Shown here: positions 52,179 through 60,866 of the stretch, in pieces
Layout: every line of letters begins with the position of its first letter
How positions within the stretch are numbered: the first letter of the stretch is position 1
DNA from: Caldifarciminota bacterium
GTDB taxonomy: Bacteria > Hydrothermota > Tepidihabitantia > Tepidihabitantales > Tepidihabitantaceae
Reading direction: 5' to 3'
Assembly: GCA_026418295.1 (NCBI GenBank)
Contig: JAOABP010000004.1
Coordinates: 113,217 to 177,216, forward strand
DNA: 64,000 nucleotides
Program-made: the position numbers and the translations under genes
Notes under the pieces: generated by a model
Database searches by the model: none
What the model was told of the DNA's origin: nothing
What the model saw: only the letters and a program-made list of their open reading frames with translations

Positions 52179-53486
52179 TCAGAACTGATAACTGATTCCG
52201 AAGCCCAGCTCCCGCACCCGGTCCAGAGGCGCAAATGCGGAGCCGGTTTTTCCGGAAAACACCAGTCCGGTCAGCTCCAGGTTCAGTCCGCTTACCGGTG
52301 TAACCCGCACCAGCGGTATCAGCCCGAATGAGCGCTTTTCCAGATCCAGGACCCCGCCGAGCCGGACCAGCATTCGGTCCGAAGCGAACCGGCGCTCAAG
52401 TCCGGCAAGCAGAAAGTCCCGCACCGGCTCGGTCTGAAGCCGGGCAAGCGGAAAATCACCGTGCAGATACTGGAGGTTGATATAAAAACCGGCAAATGAA
52501 TAGTCCATTCCACCGATCACCGACAGCCGGTCACTGAGCAGAGTGTCATCGTAAAGGGCGTAAGCCGCCTCTGCCCAAAGCCCGATCCCGGCGAGCTCGG
52601 TTGCCAGGTCCGCACCAAAAACCGTCTTCTGCGGAAAGAACTCATTAAGCACAAAATCCAGCCGCTGCTGGGCAAAATCGGCCGTCAAAACCGGCTGTGC
52701 CTCAGGCAGAAAGTCATATCCGCGCAGACCGCTGAGAGAGAAATCAAACCTGCCGAGATGGGTCCTGACCCTGCCGCCCCAGGTGAAGTCGTTCAGTGTC
52801 TGACCCGGCAGGTTCAACTGCTCCCGGATGCGGATGTCAAACTGGCCCGCAATCTGCTCCGCAAGCACCGGGTCATAGCCCATACCGATCAGCTGTGCCA
52901 CCAGAGCGGAACGCAACTCCTGCACGGTCGGCAGAACCCTGGCATCATACCAGCAGGCGGGCGGGTTGAGTGCAGGCTCGAAAACCGGTTTCAGACCGAA
53001 CTCCATGCCCAGTGCGTTTAATGGTGAATATCCCAGATGCAGCATCCAGACCGGTCGCCGGCGGTCCCAGACAAGCGGATCAGAATAGTCCGGAGTGGTA
53101 AAGTTGTCGGTCGGATTGATCACATCCGCACTGCCCCAGTGCACCCTCTGTCTGCCTGCGGTAAAGCTCAAACCCGGCACCAGGTCATAAAACCGGACAT
53201 ATGCCTCATCAAGAAGCACACTCACCGGCTCAACGATGTCCACTGCACTGAGCTGGGTCGCACTGTTTACCAGCGGAAAACCCTGTGCCCGGATTGTAAA
53301 CCCGAGTTTTGTTTCCAGCCTTTCATTCGCCAGCGGAGTGAACACCAGACTGCCGGCGGTGGTAAAGAAACTGAAACGGGAACTGTCCTGATCCTTTATC
53401 CGGAAAAGCGCCCGGCTGGACAGCTCGCCCTGAACCGGGACCTGACCTGCAGACACAAGACTGAAGATCAAAGCCCAGACCGCCAT
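52179..53486 (-). CDS. Outer-membrane beta-barrel protein (DUF1302-like)
   Basis: 435 residues. Signal-like start (AVWALIFSLVSAGQ), long alternating beta pattern and a terminal Phe (GFGISYQF) typical of outer-membrane barrels. FTAGRQRVHWGSADVINPTD is the DUF1302-style signature near residue 115. In other genomes such barrels are encoded with a LolA-like lipoprotein carrier and an MMPL/RND exporter, exactly as here, and are thought to move hydrophobic compounds or lipids across the envelope. AAAGGAGG upstream lies in the end of the LolA-like gene. Confidence 0.8.
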   Translation of the reverse strand: MAVWALIFSLVSAGQVPVQGELSSRALFRIKDQDSSRFSFFTTAGSLVFTPLANERLETKLGFTIRAQGFPLVNSATQLSAVDIVEPVSVLLDEAYVRFYDLVPGLSFTAGRQRVHWGSADVINPTDNFTTPDYSDPLVWDRRRPVWMLHLGYSPLNALGMEFGLKPVFEPALNPPACWYDARVLPTVQELRSALVAQLIGMGYDPVLAEQIAGQFDIRIREQLNLPGQTLNDFTWGGRVRTHLGRFDFSLSGLRGYDFLPEAQPVLTADFAQQRLDFVLNEFFPQKTVFGADLATELAGIGLWAEAAYALYDDTLLSDRLSVIGGMDYSFAGFYINLQYLHGDFPLARLQTEPVRDFLLAGLERRFASDRMLVRLGGVLDLEKRSFGLIPLVRVTPVSGLNLELTGLVFSGKTGSAFAPLDRVRELGFGISYQF

Positions 53487-53487
53487 C

Positions 53488-54216
53488 TCATCCTCCTTTC
53501 TTCATATTCTCCTCAGAAAAGTAGCTGTCCCGGATTCCGATGTTCAGTTCCGCACTCCTGAGCCGGAGTTCGGTAACACTGCCCTTTGCCCTGTTTTCCA
53601 GCCGGATGAGCCAGGGCATCCAGACACCCTTTTCCTGCTGGAACTCGGCAAAGATGATACGCTTGCGCACCCCGCCATCCCGGTCCAGCTGTTCCACCTG
53701 CAGAGGCAGATACCGCTCCTTCTCCACCCAGAGCCGGCTCTGCGTGCCGCCGTCATCAATCAGCAGCTGATACGCCCGGACACCGTTGAGCTCGGTCTCC
53801 ACCGGCACACCCTGCACCCGGCTGGAGCCGAAGGAGATGTTTGCCATTTCCTTATAGGAGAAATCCGAACCGCCAAAGCTGGCTTCAGCCGCACTGCCGG
53901 AAATCCGGCGCACCCTGCCCTGTGCAGGCAGGTAAACCCACATATTTTCCGGAGATGTGCTCATGAAGCTCACCCCGCGCAAATCTGCCGGCTCAAGAAA
54001 CCGCACCAGCAGTTTGTTATCACCCTTCATCACCATCCGCAGGACCCGCTCCTGAACCCGGCCGTTTTTGTCTGTAATCCTCATCACCGCCTCAATCCGG
54101 CGGTCAGATGCGGTCGTTGCCTCCCGCATCCGGTCCAGCACCTCATCACCGCTCATTGCCGATACTACGGCGCTGAGGCACAGTAGAACAGAAGTGATGG
54201 CTTGCATTCTTTTCAT
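53488..54216 (-). CDS. Outer-membrane lipoprotein-sorting-like (LolA-fold) periplasmic protein
   Basis: 242 residues. Signal peptide AITSVLLCLSAVVSA. LolA-like fold: DEVLDRMREATTASDRRIEA, RVLRMVMKGDNKLLVRFLEP, FMSTSPENMWVYLPAQGRVR, DFSYKEMANISFG, SRLWVEKERYLPLQVEQLDR. This is the RND-associated branch (COG2834), usually the periplasmic shuttle for MMPL exporters. Overlaps the MMPL stop by 4 bp and is followed at once by the DUF1302-like barrel gene. Confidence 0.88.
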   Translation of the reverse strand: MKRMQAITSVLLCLSAVVSAMSGDEVLDRMREATTASDRRIEAVMRITDKNGRVQERVLRMVMKGDNKLLVRFLEPADLRGVSFMSTSPENMWVYLPAQGRVRRISGSAAEASFGGSDFSYKEMANISFGSSRVQGVPVETELNGVRAYQLLIDDGGTQSRLWVEKERYLPLQVEQLDRDGGVRKRIIFAEFQQEKGVWMPWLIRLENRAKGSVTELRLRSAELNIGIRDSYFSEENMKKGG

Positions 54217-56465
54217 TTTTTATCTCCTCTGGTTGTCTTGAAAACCCCTGCCAGCACCGCCGGCACCAGCAGCAGTGCGGCAAATCCGGAAAAAAGCATC
54301 GCCCCGGCAATCAGCAGTCCGAACTTCTGCACAATCACCAGGGATGAACCGCCAAGCACCGCAAAGCCCAGCCCGACCGCCAGCGCATTGGTCAGAATCG
54401 GCGGTCCGACCGCCTGCACAGTCCTGCTCAGCCGGGACCTGATATCCTTTTCTTCTGACTCTTCGCGGAATCGGGCAATCAGATGGCAGGAATAATCAAT
54501 CCCGATACCGACCGCAATTGAGCCGAGCATTGCGGTTACCACATCCACCCTGATCCCGCACAGCCCCATCAGTCCGAACGCCATTGCCAGCGTAAAGCCG
54601 ACCGGCAGAACCGCAACCAGACCCAGCCTCAGCGAACCGAACATCACCGCCACCAGCACCACGACCGCCAGCAGGGCAGCAATGATGCTCCAGAGCTGGC
54701 TTGTGGCGATCCCTTCATGCAGGGCATAAATTGCCAGCGGCACCCCGCCGAGCCGGACCCGGACCTCCGGACCGAAATCCTGTCTGATCAGCGCTCGGAT
54801 CTCTTTAATCGCCCTGCCCAGCTCCGCACTGCTGTGCTCATTGAACTGGGCGGTGATCCGGGCAAGCCGGTAATCGGGGGTCACCAGACTGGCAAGGTAG
54901 TCGGAACCGGAAAAGGAAAGCAGGAGAAGATACTGTGCAACCTCATCCCGGGTTTGAGGCAGCACCTCAGCATCCTGCCGGTTCTGATTGAATGCCCGGT
55001 TGGTTGATTTCAGCACCTCCACGATTGAACTGATATGCGTGATATGCTCAACCCGCTCCAGGTCACGGCTGAATTTTTCCATCCGGCTTAATATTGCCGG
55101 GTCCTGAATATCACCCTCGACCAGAATCTCAAACTGCAGTTCACCACCGAACTGCCGGTTGACAATCTCCGCTGCCCGGGCAGGTTCAGAGCCGGATTTG
55201 AAATAGCGGACAAAATCGGTCTCGGGCCTGACCCGGGTTCCGAAAATCAGAGCGATCACGCACATAACCGCTGCGGTTACCAGCACCGCGGTTCTGAACC
55301 GGATAATCCTTGGGGCAAGCCGGCCCAGCCAGCGGGCTGACCGGGCGGGATTTTCCTGCCGGAATCTTGCCGGCTTCACCGGCATCAGCATCAGCAGTGC
55401 GGGCAGAAAGATCACCGCCAGCACAAAGGAAACCGCAATCCCGATAACCGCAAACAGAGCAAAGACCCTGATTGCTACTACCTTCATCACCAGGTTGGCA
55501 GCAAATCCCGCAGCAGTGGTGACCATCGCCAGAAAGACCGGCAGTCCGGTCCTGCCGACCGCCCGGTCCACCACTTCCCGCCGGTCCAGTCCATTGCGAC
55601 TTTCCTGCTGCCAGCGTTCTAAAATGTGAATCCCGTAGGCGCTGCCGACAGCAAGCAGAATCGGTGGCAGCACAACCATCACAATCGTCACCGGCTGGCG
55701 GAACAGCCCGACCAGCCCCATCGTCCAGACAACCGCCACCAGCACGACCAAAAGTGGCAGCACTGTCCCGCGCCAGGTCCGGCTCGCCAGCCCCAGCACC
55801 AGCACCAGCATAAGTACTACCAGCGGAATCAGCTTCAGCAGATCAGCAACCATCCAGCGCCGGACAAACTCCATCAGCGCCGGTGACCCTGCAAGGGAAA
55901 CCCGGCCCGGGAAGTGTGCCTGTTTAACTGCCGTCTCAATCTGCCGGATCGCCTGCGCCCTGTCCGCATCGGGCCGGAGCCGGATCAGAATCAGTGCCGC
56001 CCTTCCATCCTGCGCTACCAGCCGACCCCGGTAACGCCGGTCAGCAAGCACCCGGGCACGCAGTGACTCCAGACCGGACCGGGTTGACGGAATGGAATCA
56101 ATCAGTCGTGATATCACCACCTCATCGCCCGCACCGCGGACATCCTGCAGATTATTCAGTGCGGTTACCTGATTTACCATCGGAATATCCGACAGCTGCT
56201 CCACCAGTCTTTCAATACCGGACAGTACCTTCGGTGTAAAAAGACTCTCCGACTCAATAACGACAATTGCCTGCTCCGAACCGCCAAATTCCCGGTCCAC
56301 CACCCGCAGCACCTCAACTCCCGACTCACCGGCAGGCATCATCCTGGTCACCTCCGCATCGATCTTCAGCTCCTTGAGGAAATACCCCAGCACCAGCGTC
56401 AGCAGCCCGACTCCGGCTGTAATCCAGACCGGATACCGGTATACCAGCCCCGGCAGCCACCGCAT
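54213..56465 (-). CDS. RND/MMPL-family exporter
   Basis: 750 residues, about 12 membrane helices in two halves, each with a large periplasmic loop after helix 1. MMPL/SSD signatures: VVLPPILLAVGSAYGIHILE (with FLAMVTTAAGFAANL) in the first half and AMLGSIAVGIGIDYSCHLIA in the second. GIDYSCH carries the Asp expected for proton coupling. Moves hydrophobic substrates such as lipids or hopanoids in related systems. Transcribed from a MarR-flanked promoter, with LolA-like and DUF1302-like partners downstream. Confidence 0.9.
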   Translation of the reverse strand: MRWLPGLVYRYPVWITAGVGLLTLVLGYFLKELKIDAEVTRMMPAGESGVEVLRVVDREFGGSEQAIVVIESESLFTPKVLSGIERLVEQLSDIPMVNQVTALNNLQDVRGAGDEVVISRLIDSIPSTRSGLESLRARVLADRRYRGRLVAQDGRAALILIRLRPDADRAQAIRQIETAVKQAHFPGRVSLAGSPALMEFVRRWMVADLLKLIPLVVLMLVLVLGLASRTWRGTVLPLLVVLVAVVWTMGLVGLFRQPVTIVMVVLPPILLAVGSAYGIHILERWQQESRNGLDRREVVDRAVGRTGLPVFLAMVTTAAGFAANLVMKVVAIRVFALFAVIGIAVSFVLAVIFLPALLMLMPVKPARFRQENPARSARWLGRLAPRIIRFRTAVLVTAAVMCVIALIFGTRVRPETDFVRYFKSGSEPARAAEIVNRQFGGELQFEILVEGDIQDPAILSRMEKFSRDLERVEHITHISSIVEVLKSTNRAFNQNRQDAEVLPQTRDEVAQYLLLLSFSGSDYLASLVTPDYRLARITAQFNEHSSAELGRAIKEIRALIRQDFGPEVRVRLGGVPLAIYALHEGIATSQLWSIIAALLAVVVLVAVMFGSLRLGLVAVLPVGFTLAMAFGLMGLCGIRVDVVTAMLGSIAVGIGIDYSCHLIARFREESEEKDIRSRLSRTVQAVGPPILTNALAVGLGFAVLGGSSLVIVQKFGLLIAGAMLFSGFAALLLVPAVLAGVFKTTRGDKK

Positions 56466-56510
56466 CAGCAGTTTACCCCCGGTTTACTGTTAATAATATA
56501 AAATGTAAAC

Positions 56511-56545
56511 ATAGTTAATTGTAAATAATGTTAACTATCAGTCAA
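56511..56545 (-). promoter_or_regulatory. Promoter with inverted-repeat operator upstream of the MMPL operon
   Basis: TTGACT (56545-56540), 16-bp spacer, TACAAT (56523-56518). A perfect 8-bp inverted repeat, ATAGTTAA (56511-56518) and TTAACTAT (56531-56538), overlaps the -10 box and spacer, the usual place for a MarR repressor site. The marR-like gene lies directly upstream. Confidence 0.6.
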
Positions 56546-56554
56546 GAAAAAAGA

Positions 56555-56998
56555 TCAGTCGCTGTCCGCCAGGCCGAGCGCCAGCTGCTCCAGGGTCTGA
56601 ATGAACACCTTGAGATCGGCTTCGGGAATCCGTTTCATCATCCGGCGCAGCCCCTGCCGGTTCTGCCGGGCAAGGTGGTGAGCCACCCGCTGTCCCTCAG
56701 AGGTCAGCTGAATCAGCACCAGCCGCCGGTCCTGTTCGGAACGCCGGCGCTCGATCAGCCCCTTTCTCACCAGCCGGTCCACCAGACCGCTCGCATTTGC
56801 CCGGGAAAGCCCCAGTGTCTGGGCGAGCCGGTTCATACTCGTCCGGTTCAACCGGAGCAGGGTTAAAATGATCATCATCTGGGAAAAGGAAAACTCCTGT
56901 CCCAGCGCCTCAACTGAAGTCAGCAGTTTCAAGCCCCGGACAAGCAGCGGTCCGAGCCATTCCAGCTTGGTAAGATAAAAGTCCTCTCTGGCGCCGAT
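56555..56998 (-). CDS. MarR-family transcriptional regulator, probable AUC start
   Basis: Winged-helix regulator: FSFSQMMIILTLLRLNRTSM, recognition region RLAQTLGLSRANASGLVDRL, wing RKGLIERRRSEQDRRLVLIQ, then LTSEGQRVAHHL. The frame stays open and family-like upstream of the first usual start (TTG 56932): ARED FYLTKLEWLGPLLVRGLK is typical MarR helix 1. No ATG/GTG/TTG exists there, but an ATC at 56998 stands at +6 of TTGACA-16-GATAAT and gives 147 residues, the normal MarR length. Initiation at AUC on a leaderless mRNA is inferred; the conservative call is 56555-56932. Likely represses the MMPL operon. Confidence 0.7.
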   Translation of the reverse strand: MGAREDFYLTKLEWLGPLLVRGLKLLTSVEALGQEFSFSQMMIILTLLRLNRTSMNRLAQTLGLSRANASGLVDRLVRKGLIERRRSEQDRRLVLIQLTSEGQRVAHHLARQNRQGLRRMMKRIPEADLKVFIQTLEQLALGLADSD

Positions 56999-57003
56999 AG
57001 CTA

Positions 57004-57031
57004 ATTATCAGGATATTTTGCCCGCTGTCAA
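57004..57031 (-). promoter_or_regulatory. Promoter of the marR-like gene
   Basis: TTGACA (57031-57026), 16-bp spacer, GATAAT (57009-57004), overlapping the rarA stop codon. Confidence 0.6.
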
Positions 57032-58329
57032 TCAGTGCCCTCTTCCCGGTCTTGCCGCCGCTGCCGTTTCCTCAGTTCCGCCTCAAACCCCCGGTTGGTG
57101 GGAAAATAGTATTTTCTGCCCCGGAGTGAGTCCGGCAGGTGCTCCTGCTCCACCCGGGCATCAGGAAAATCATGGGCATATTTATACCCCTTGCCATAAC
57201 CCAGACTCTCCATCAGCGGGGTCACCGGATTGCGCAGATGCAGAGGCACCGGCTCGGTCAGGCTGTTAAGCGCATCCTGTTTTGCCCGCAGATATGCCTG
57301 ATAAACCGCATTGGACTTGGGTGCCAGTGCCAGATAGATCACCGCCTGTGCCAGCGCGGTATTGCCTTCGGGCATGCCGGTAAAGTGCACCGCCTCCTTG
57401 GCGGCATTGGCAACAAGCAGAGCATCCGGATCTGCCAGCCCGATGTCTTCTGTGGCAAAACGGACCAGCCGGCGGGCGATGTAGAGCGGGTCCTCACCGG
57501 CCTCAAGCATCCGTGCCAGCCAGTAGAGCGCTCCGTCCGGGTCGGAATCGCGCAGTGACTTGTGCAGGGCGGAGATCAAATTGTAATGCTCCTCTCCCCC
57601 CTTGTCATAAAGCAGGAACTTCCGCTGGACGATCTCCTGTGCCAGTTCCAGTGTTACCCTTCTCTTCCCTCCCTCATCCGGTTCAGTCGAGATCACCGCC
57701 AGCTCCAGTGCGGTCAGCGCCACCCGCGCATCACCCTGAGCGATGACGGTAAAATAGTCAAGGACATCATCTCCGACCTCCGGCTTCAAGCCTGCCAGCC
57801 CCTGCTCCGACTCCAGCGCCCGGCGCATCAGTACCTTCAGCTCCTCGGGGCGGAGCTGATTCAGCACATAAACCCGGCACCGGGAAAGCAGCGGGGCAAT
57901 CACCTCAAATGAGGGGTTCTCGGTTGTGGCACCGATCAGCGTAATCACACCGGACTCGACATAGGGCAACAGCGCATCCTGCTGTGCCTTGTTGAACCGG
58001 TGAATCTCGTCAATAAACAGAATCGTCCGGCGCCGGAACAGCTGGCGGTTGTCCTGTGCCCGCTTGACCGCCTTGCGGATATCGGCGACGCCGGAGGAGA
58101 CGGCGGAAATCTGAATGAAGTCTGCCGCCGTGTATTGAGCAATTGCCAGGGCAAGGGTCGTCTTCCCCGATCCGGGCGGACCCCAGAAGATCATCGAGTG
58201 CAGTTCGCCCCGCTCCAGCATCTTCCGGAACGGCTTGTCCCTGCCCAAGAGATGCTCCTGCCCGACAATGCTGTCCAGCTCCTTGGGCCGCATCCGGTCC
58301 GCCAGCGGTGCCACTGTATCCGGCATCAT
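57028..58329 (-). CDS. rarA: Replication-associated recombination protein A (AAA+ ATPase)
   Basis: 433 residues, usual RarA/MgsA length. Walker A FWGPPGSGKTTLALAIAQ, Walker B ILFIDEIHRFNKAQQDALLP, sensor 1 ITLIGATTENPSFEV, and the C-terminal RarA domain (ALYWLARMLEAGEDPLYIAR; NTALAQAVIYLALAPKSNAV). Acts at stalled replication forks. Coupled by ATGA overlap to the membrane protein gene upstream. Confidence 0.95.
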   Translation of the reverse strand: MMPDTVAPLADRMRPKELDSIVGQEHLLGRDKPFRKMLERGELHSMIFWGPPGSGKTTLALAIAQYTAADFIQISAVSSGVADIRKAVKRAQDNRQLFRRRTILFIDEIHRFNKAQQDALLPYVESGVITLIGATTENPSFEVIAPLLSRCRVYVLNQLRPEELKVLMRRALESEQGLAGLKPEVGDDVLDYFTVIAQGDARVALTALELAVISTEPDEGGKRRVTLELAQEIVQRKFLLYDKGGEEHYNLISALHKSLRDSDPDGALYWLARMLEAGEDPLYIARRLVRFATEDIGLADPDALLVANAAKEAVHFTGMPEGNTALAQAVIYLALAPKSNAVYQAYLRAKQDALNSLTEPVPLHLRNPVTPLMESLGYGKGYKYAHDFPDARVEQEHLPDSLRGRKYYFPTNRGFEAELRKRQRRQDREEGTD

Positions 58330-58964
58330 CTGATTATAAAAAGTTTGGCCAGGCTGTAAAGGACAAAGTAGGCGCCGGCGATTATGGCAACAACTCTTGC
58401 CGCCACCCGAACCGGCTCAAACCGGACTGCCAGACCGGCAAATAAAAGCGGCAGAAAGTAGACCGAAGTCGCCAGAAAGAAAACCAGAAAGAACAGCGCC
58501 CCGCTGAGCACGCCGGCATCGTCAAGAACAGTTGCCAGTGCGAGCAGAAACGGCGGACATGGGCTCGCCCCTGCCAGCAGACCGAGGAGAAAGAGAAACC
58601 GGCCGGAATTGAGCCGGGGCTGAATCAGCCGGCAGAACCTGAGCCGGGCAAACGGATCAAAGGCGGTCATGCCGTAAATTATCATCAATCCGCCCAGCAG
58701 GAGATAGATCACCGGCAGTGCTGCTGTCCGCAGGAAAATAAGCCTGCTCAGCCGGGCGCCGACAAGACCGGCAGTAATGCCGAAAAGGAGATAGGCGAGC
58801 AGTCTGCCCGCCAGAAAGGATGATAACCGGACCGCTGCCGGACAAAAACCGGGCCGGTCCGAACCGGCAAGCACCGGCAGCACCACCGGCAGACAGAAGC
58901 CGAGACAGGATGCGCCGGCAGAAAGACCGAGCATTACCGCCCGGACGAGAAACACGGGACTCAT
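58326..58964 (-). CDS. CcdA/DsbD- or TauE-like six-helix membrane protein
   Basis: 212 residues, about six helices in two similar halves. Each half starts with a Cys-containing turn: SCLGFCLPVVLPVL and GASPCPPFLLALAT, like the paired Cys-Pro motifs of CcdA/DsbD thiol-electron carriers and of the related UreH/sulfite-exporter family. Likely passes reducing equivalents or a small solute across the inner membrane. ATGA overlaps on both sides. Confidence 0.7.
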   Translation of the reverse strand: MSPVFLVRAVMLGLSAGASCLGFCLPVVLPVLAGSDRPGFCPAAVRLSSFLAGRLLAYLLFGITAGLVGARLSRLIFLRTAALPVIYLLLGGLMIIYGMTAFDPFARLRFCRLIQPRLNSGRFLFLLGLLAGASPCPPFLLALATVLDDAGVLSGALFFLVFFLATSVYFLPLLFAGLAVRFEPVRVAARVVAIIAGAYFVLYSLAKLFIIR

Positions 58965-59380
58965 CGCCGCACCCGGATCTGCGGGTCAACCCTGACCGTC
59001 ACACCGTTGACCCCGGGCGTATTCACCAGCGTCTCGAGCACCGCCCTTCCCAGCGGCTCAACGAACGGACAGTAGGGTGTTGTCAGCCCCAGCACTACCC
59101 GGACATTGCCCAGACTGTCAAGATTCAGACTTTCCACCAGCCCGAGCCGGAGGATGTCCGAACCCAGCTCCGGATCCGAGACCAGTGACAGCCGGTAAAG
59201 CAGCAGCATGGTATCCGGTGCCGGACCGCCCGGCAGTCTGCCTCTGCCATCAAGGACCAGCGGTGTCAGTGATTTTCTGCCGAACCGCAGCCAGTGGGGC
59301 AGAATCACCAGCAAACTGCCGGCAGTGACCAAAAGTACCACAGCCACCAGCCGCCACCAGCGGTTTGCGTTGATTTTCAT
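58961..59380 (-). CDS. Membrane-anchored MIP18/DUF59-like protein
   Basis: 139 residues from ATG 59380 (+7 of a promoter; TTG 59383 also possible). One N-terminal helix (LVAVVLLVTAGSLLVILPHW) then a MIP18-type domain: DILRLGLVESLNLDSLGNVR, VVLGLTTPYCPFVEPLGRAV, NGVTVRVDP. MIP18/PaaD/SufT proteins serve Fe-S assembly in the cytoplasm and keep the LTTP.CP..pyl Cys. A membrane-anchored, apparently exported version is unusual; the neighbour is a thiol-carrier-like membrane protein. First gene of the operon ending in rarA. Confidence 0.75.
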   Translation of the reverse strand: MKINANRWWRLVAVVLLVTAGSLLVILPHWLRFGRKSLTPLVLDGRGRLPGGPAPDTMLLLYRLSLVSDPELGSDILRLGLVESLNLDSLGNVRVVLGLTTPYCPFVEPLGRAVLETLVNTPGVNGVTVRVDPQIRVRR

Positions 59381-59386
59381 CAAAAG

Positions 59387-59415
59387 ATTCTACTGGAAAA
59401 ACCTCCACGGGTAAA
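59387..59415 (-). promoter_or_regulatory. Leaderless promoter of the MIP18-CcdA-rarA operon
   Basis: TTTACC (59415-59410), 17-bp spacer, TAGAAT (59392-59387); ATG 59380 at +7. Confidence 0.55.
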
Positions 59416-59432
59416 ACCGGAACTGCCCTTTA

Positions 59433-59460
59433 TTGACAGCCGGTAGTTTTTACCTATCCT
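59433..59460 (+). promoter_or_regulatory. Leaderless promoter of acyP-ribD-ribE
   Basis: TTGACA (59433-59438), 16-bp spacer, TATCCT (59455-59460); ATG 59467 at +7. Confidence 0.65.
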
Positions 59461-59466
59461 TGAACT

Positions 59467-59760
59467 ATGAGCGCAACGGGAAACAAGGCTTCACTGACCG
59501 CCTATGTCTCCGGCAGGGTGCAGGGTGTTTTCTTCCGGATGTTTGTTCTGAAGGAGGCGCGGGCGCTCGGTCTGACCGGACGGGTGCGCAACCTGCCCGA
59601 TGGACGGGTTGAGGTCAATGCCGAAGGCGAACGGGCAAAGCTGGAGCAGCTGGTGCAGAAACTGCATCAGGGACCGCCGGGGGCGATTGTTGAAAGTGTC
59701 AACACTGAGTGGGGCGAATATCTGCACGAATACGACGACTTTCAGATTGACTACCGTTAG
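59467..59760 (+). CDS. acyP: Acylphosphatase
   Basis: 97 residues. VSGRVQGVFFRMFVLKEARA with catalytic Arg23, and GRVRNLPDGRVEV with catalytic Asn, complete the family signature. Hydrolyses acyl phosphates. Leaderless start. Ends 6 bp before ribD, so the three genes to 61437 form an operon. Confidence 0.95.
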   Translation: MSATGNKASLTAYVSGRVQGVFFRMFVLKEARALGLTGRVRNLPDGRVEVNAEGERAKLEQLVQKLHQGPPGAIVESVNTEWGEYLHEYDDFQIDYR

Positions 59761-59765
59761 GGACT

Positions 59766-60866
59766 ATGCCCCGCTGGACTGAGGCCGACCGCCGTTTCAT
59801 GCTTGAGGCGCTGGAGCTGGCGTTTCAGGGCTGCGGTCTGGTCTCCCCCAACCCGATGGTCGGTGCGGTGCTGGTCAGGGACGGCAAAGTAATCGGCCGG
59901 GGGTATCACCGCCGGTTCGGCTCGGCTCATGCGGAGGTGGAGGCGCTGCGGGCAGCGGGCTCAAGGGCGAACGGCGCAACCATGTATGTCACGATGGAGC
60001 CCTGCTGTTTTGAAGGAAAAACACCAGCCTGCACCGATGCCCTGCTCCGTGCCGGGATCAAAAAGGTCATCGCCGCCATGCTCGACCCGAACCCGAAGGT
60101 TAACGGCGCCGGTGTCCGCTGTCTGCGCCGCCAGGGGATCACGGTTGAGGTCGGACTGCTGTCAAAGGCAGCCCGCCGGCTCAATGAAGCCTATATCACC
60201 TACATGAGTGAACACCGGCCGTTTGTCATGCTCAAGGTTGCCGCCACGCTGGACGGCATGATGGCAACTGATGAGGGCGAATCGCAGTGGATCACCGGTG
60301 AACGGGCACGGGCGGTCGGCCAGTTTCTGCGCCTGATGGCGGATGCGGTCCTGGTCGGTGTGAATACGGTAATCAAGGACAATCCGCGCCTCACCTGCCG
60401 GATCAGCGGCGAAAAACGGCTCCACCGGATAGTCCTGGACTCCAGCCTCCGGATACCGCGCAACAGCCGGCTTTTTGCCGAACCCGGACCGGTACTGGTC
60501 TTCACTGCCAGCCGTCAGCAGAACCGGATCCGGGCGATTGAAAGCAATGGTGCCGAAGTTGTCCGGGTGCGGCTCGATCGTCAGAACCGGCTTAACTGGC
60601 AGGACATACTGAGTGAACTTTACCACCGGCAGATCGCCTCGGTCCTGATCGAAGGAGGAGCGACGGTCGCCTCCTCGGCACTGGAAGCCGGGGTGGTGGA
60701 CAAGGCTTACATCTTCCAGGCGCCCCGGGTACTCGGACCGGGCAGACTGTTCAGCGCCGGGCTCAGACCGCGCAATCTTAAAACCGCAATCACCCTGCGC
60801 GATGTCCGCCATATTGAACTCGGTGAAGACATCCTTACCGAAGGCTATGTTTACCGGTTTAGTTGA
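59766..60866 (+). CDS. ribD: Bifunctional riboflavin biosynthesis protein RibD (deaminase/reductase)
   Basis: 366 residues. Deaminase domain with zinc motifs HAEVEALRAAG and MEPCCFEGKTPACTDALL; reductase domain LKVAATLDGMMATDEGESQW, DAVLVGVNTVIKDNPRLTCR, SVLIEGGATVASSALEAGVV. Performs the second and third steps of riboflavin synthesis. The usual EPCSHxGRTPPC is EPCCFEGKTPAC here, a mild variation that keeps the zinc Cys. No FMN riboswitch is seen upstream of the operon, and with a leaderless promoter none could fit. Its last 20 bp overlap ribE. Confidence 0.95.
   Translation: MPRWTEADRRFMLEALELAFQGCGLVSPNPMVGAVLVRDGKVIGRGYHRRFGSAHAEVEALRAAGSRANGATMYVTMEPCCFEGKTPACTDALLRAGIKKVIAAMLDPNPKVNGAGVRCLRRQGITVEVGLLSKAARRLNEAYITYMSEHRPFVMLKVAATLDGMMATDEGESQWITGERARAVGQFLRLMADAVLVGVNTVIKDNPRLTCRISGEKRLHRIVLDSSLRIPRNSRLFAEPGPVLVFTASRQQNRIRAIESNGAEVVRVRLDRQNRLNWQDILSELYHRQIASVLIEGGATVASSALEAGVVDKAYIFQAPRVLGPGRLFSAGLRPRNLKTAITLRDVRHIELGEDILTEGYVYRFS

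Noticed and set aside
59415..59470. FMN riboswitch before the rib operon
   Set aside because: The promoter puts the start codon of the first gene at +7, leaving no leader, and no RFN-like conserved sequence is visible.
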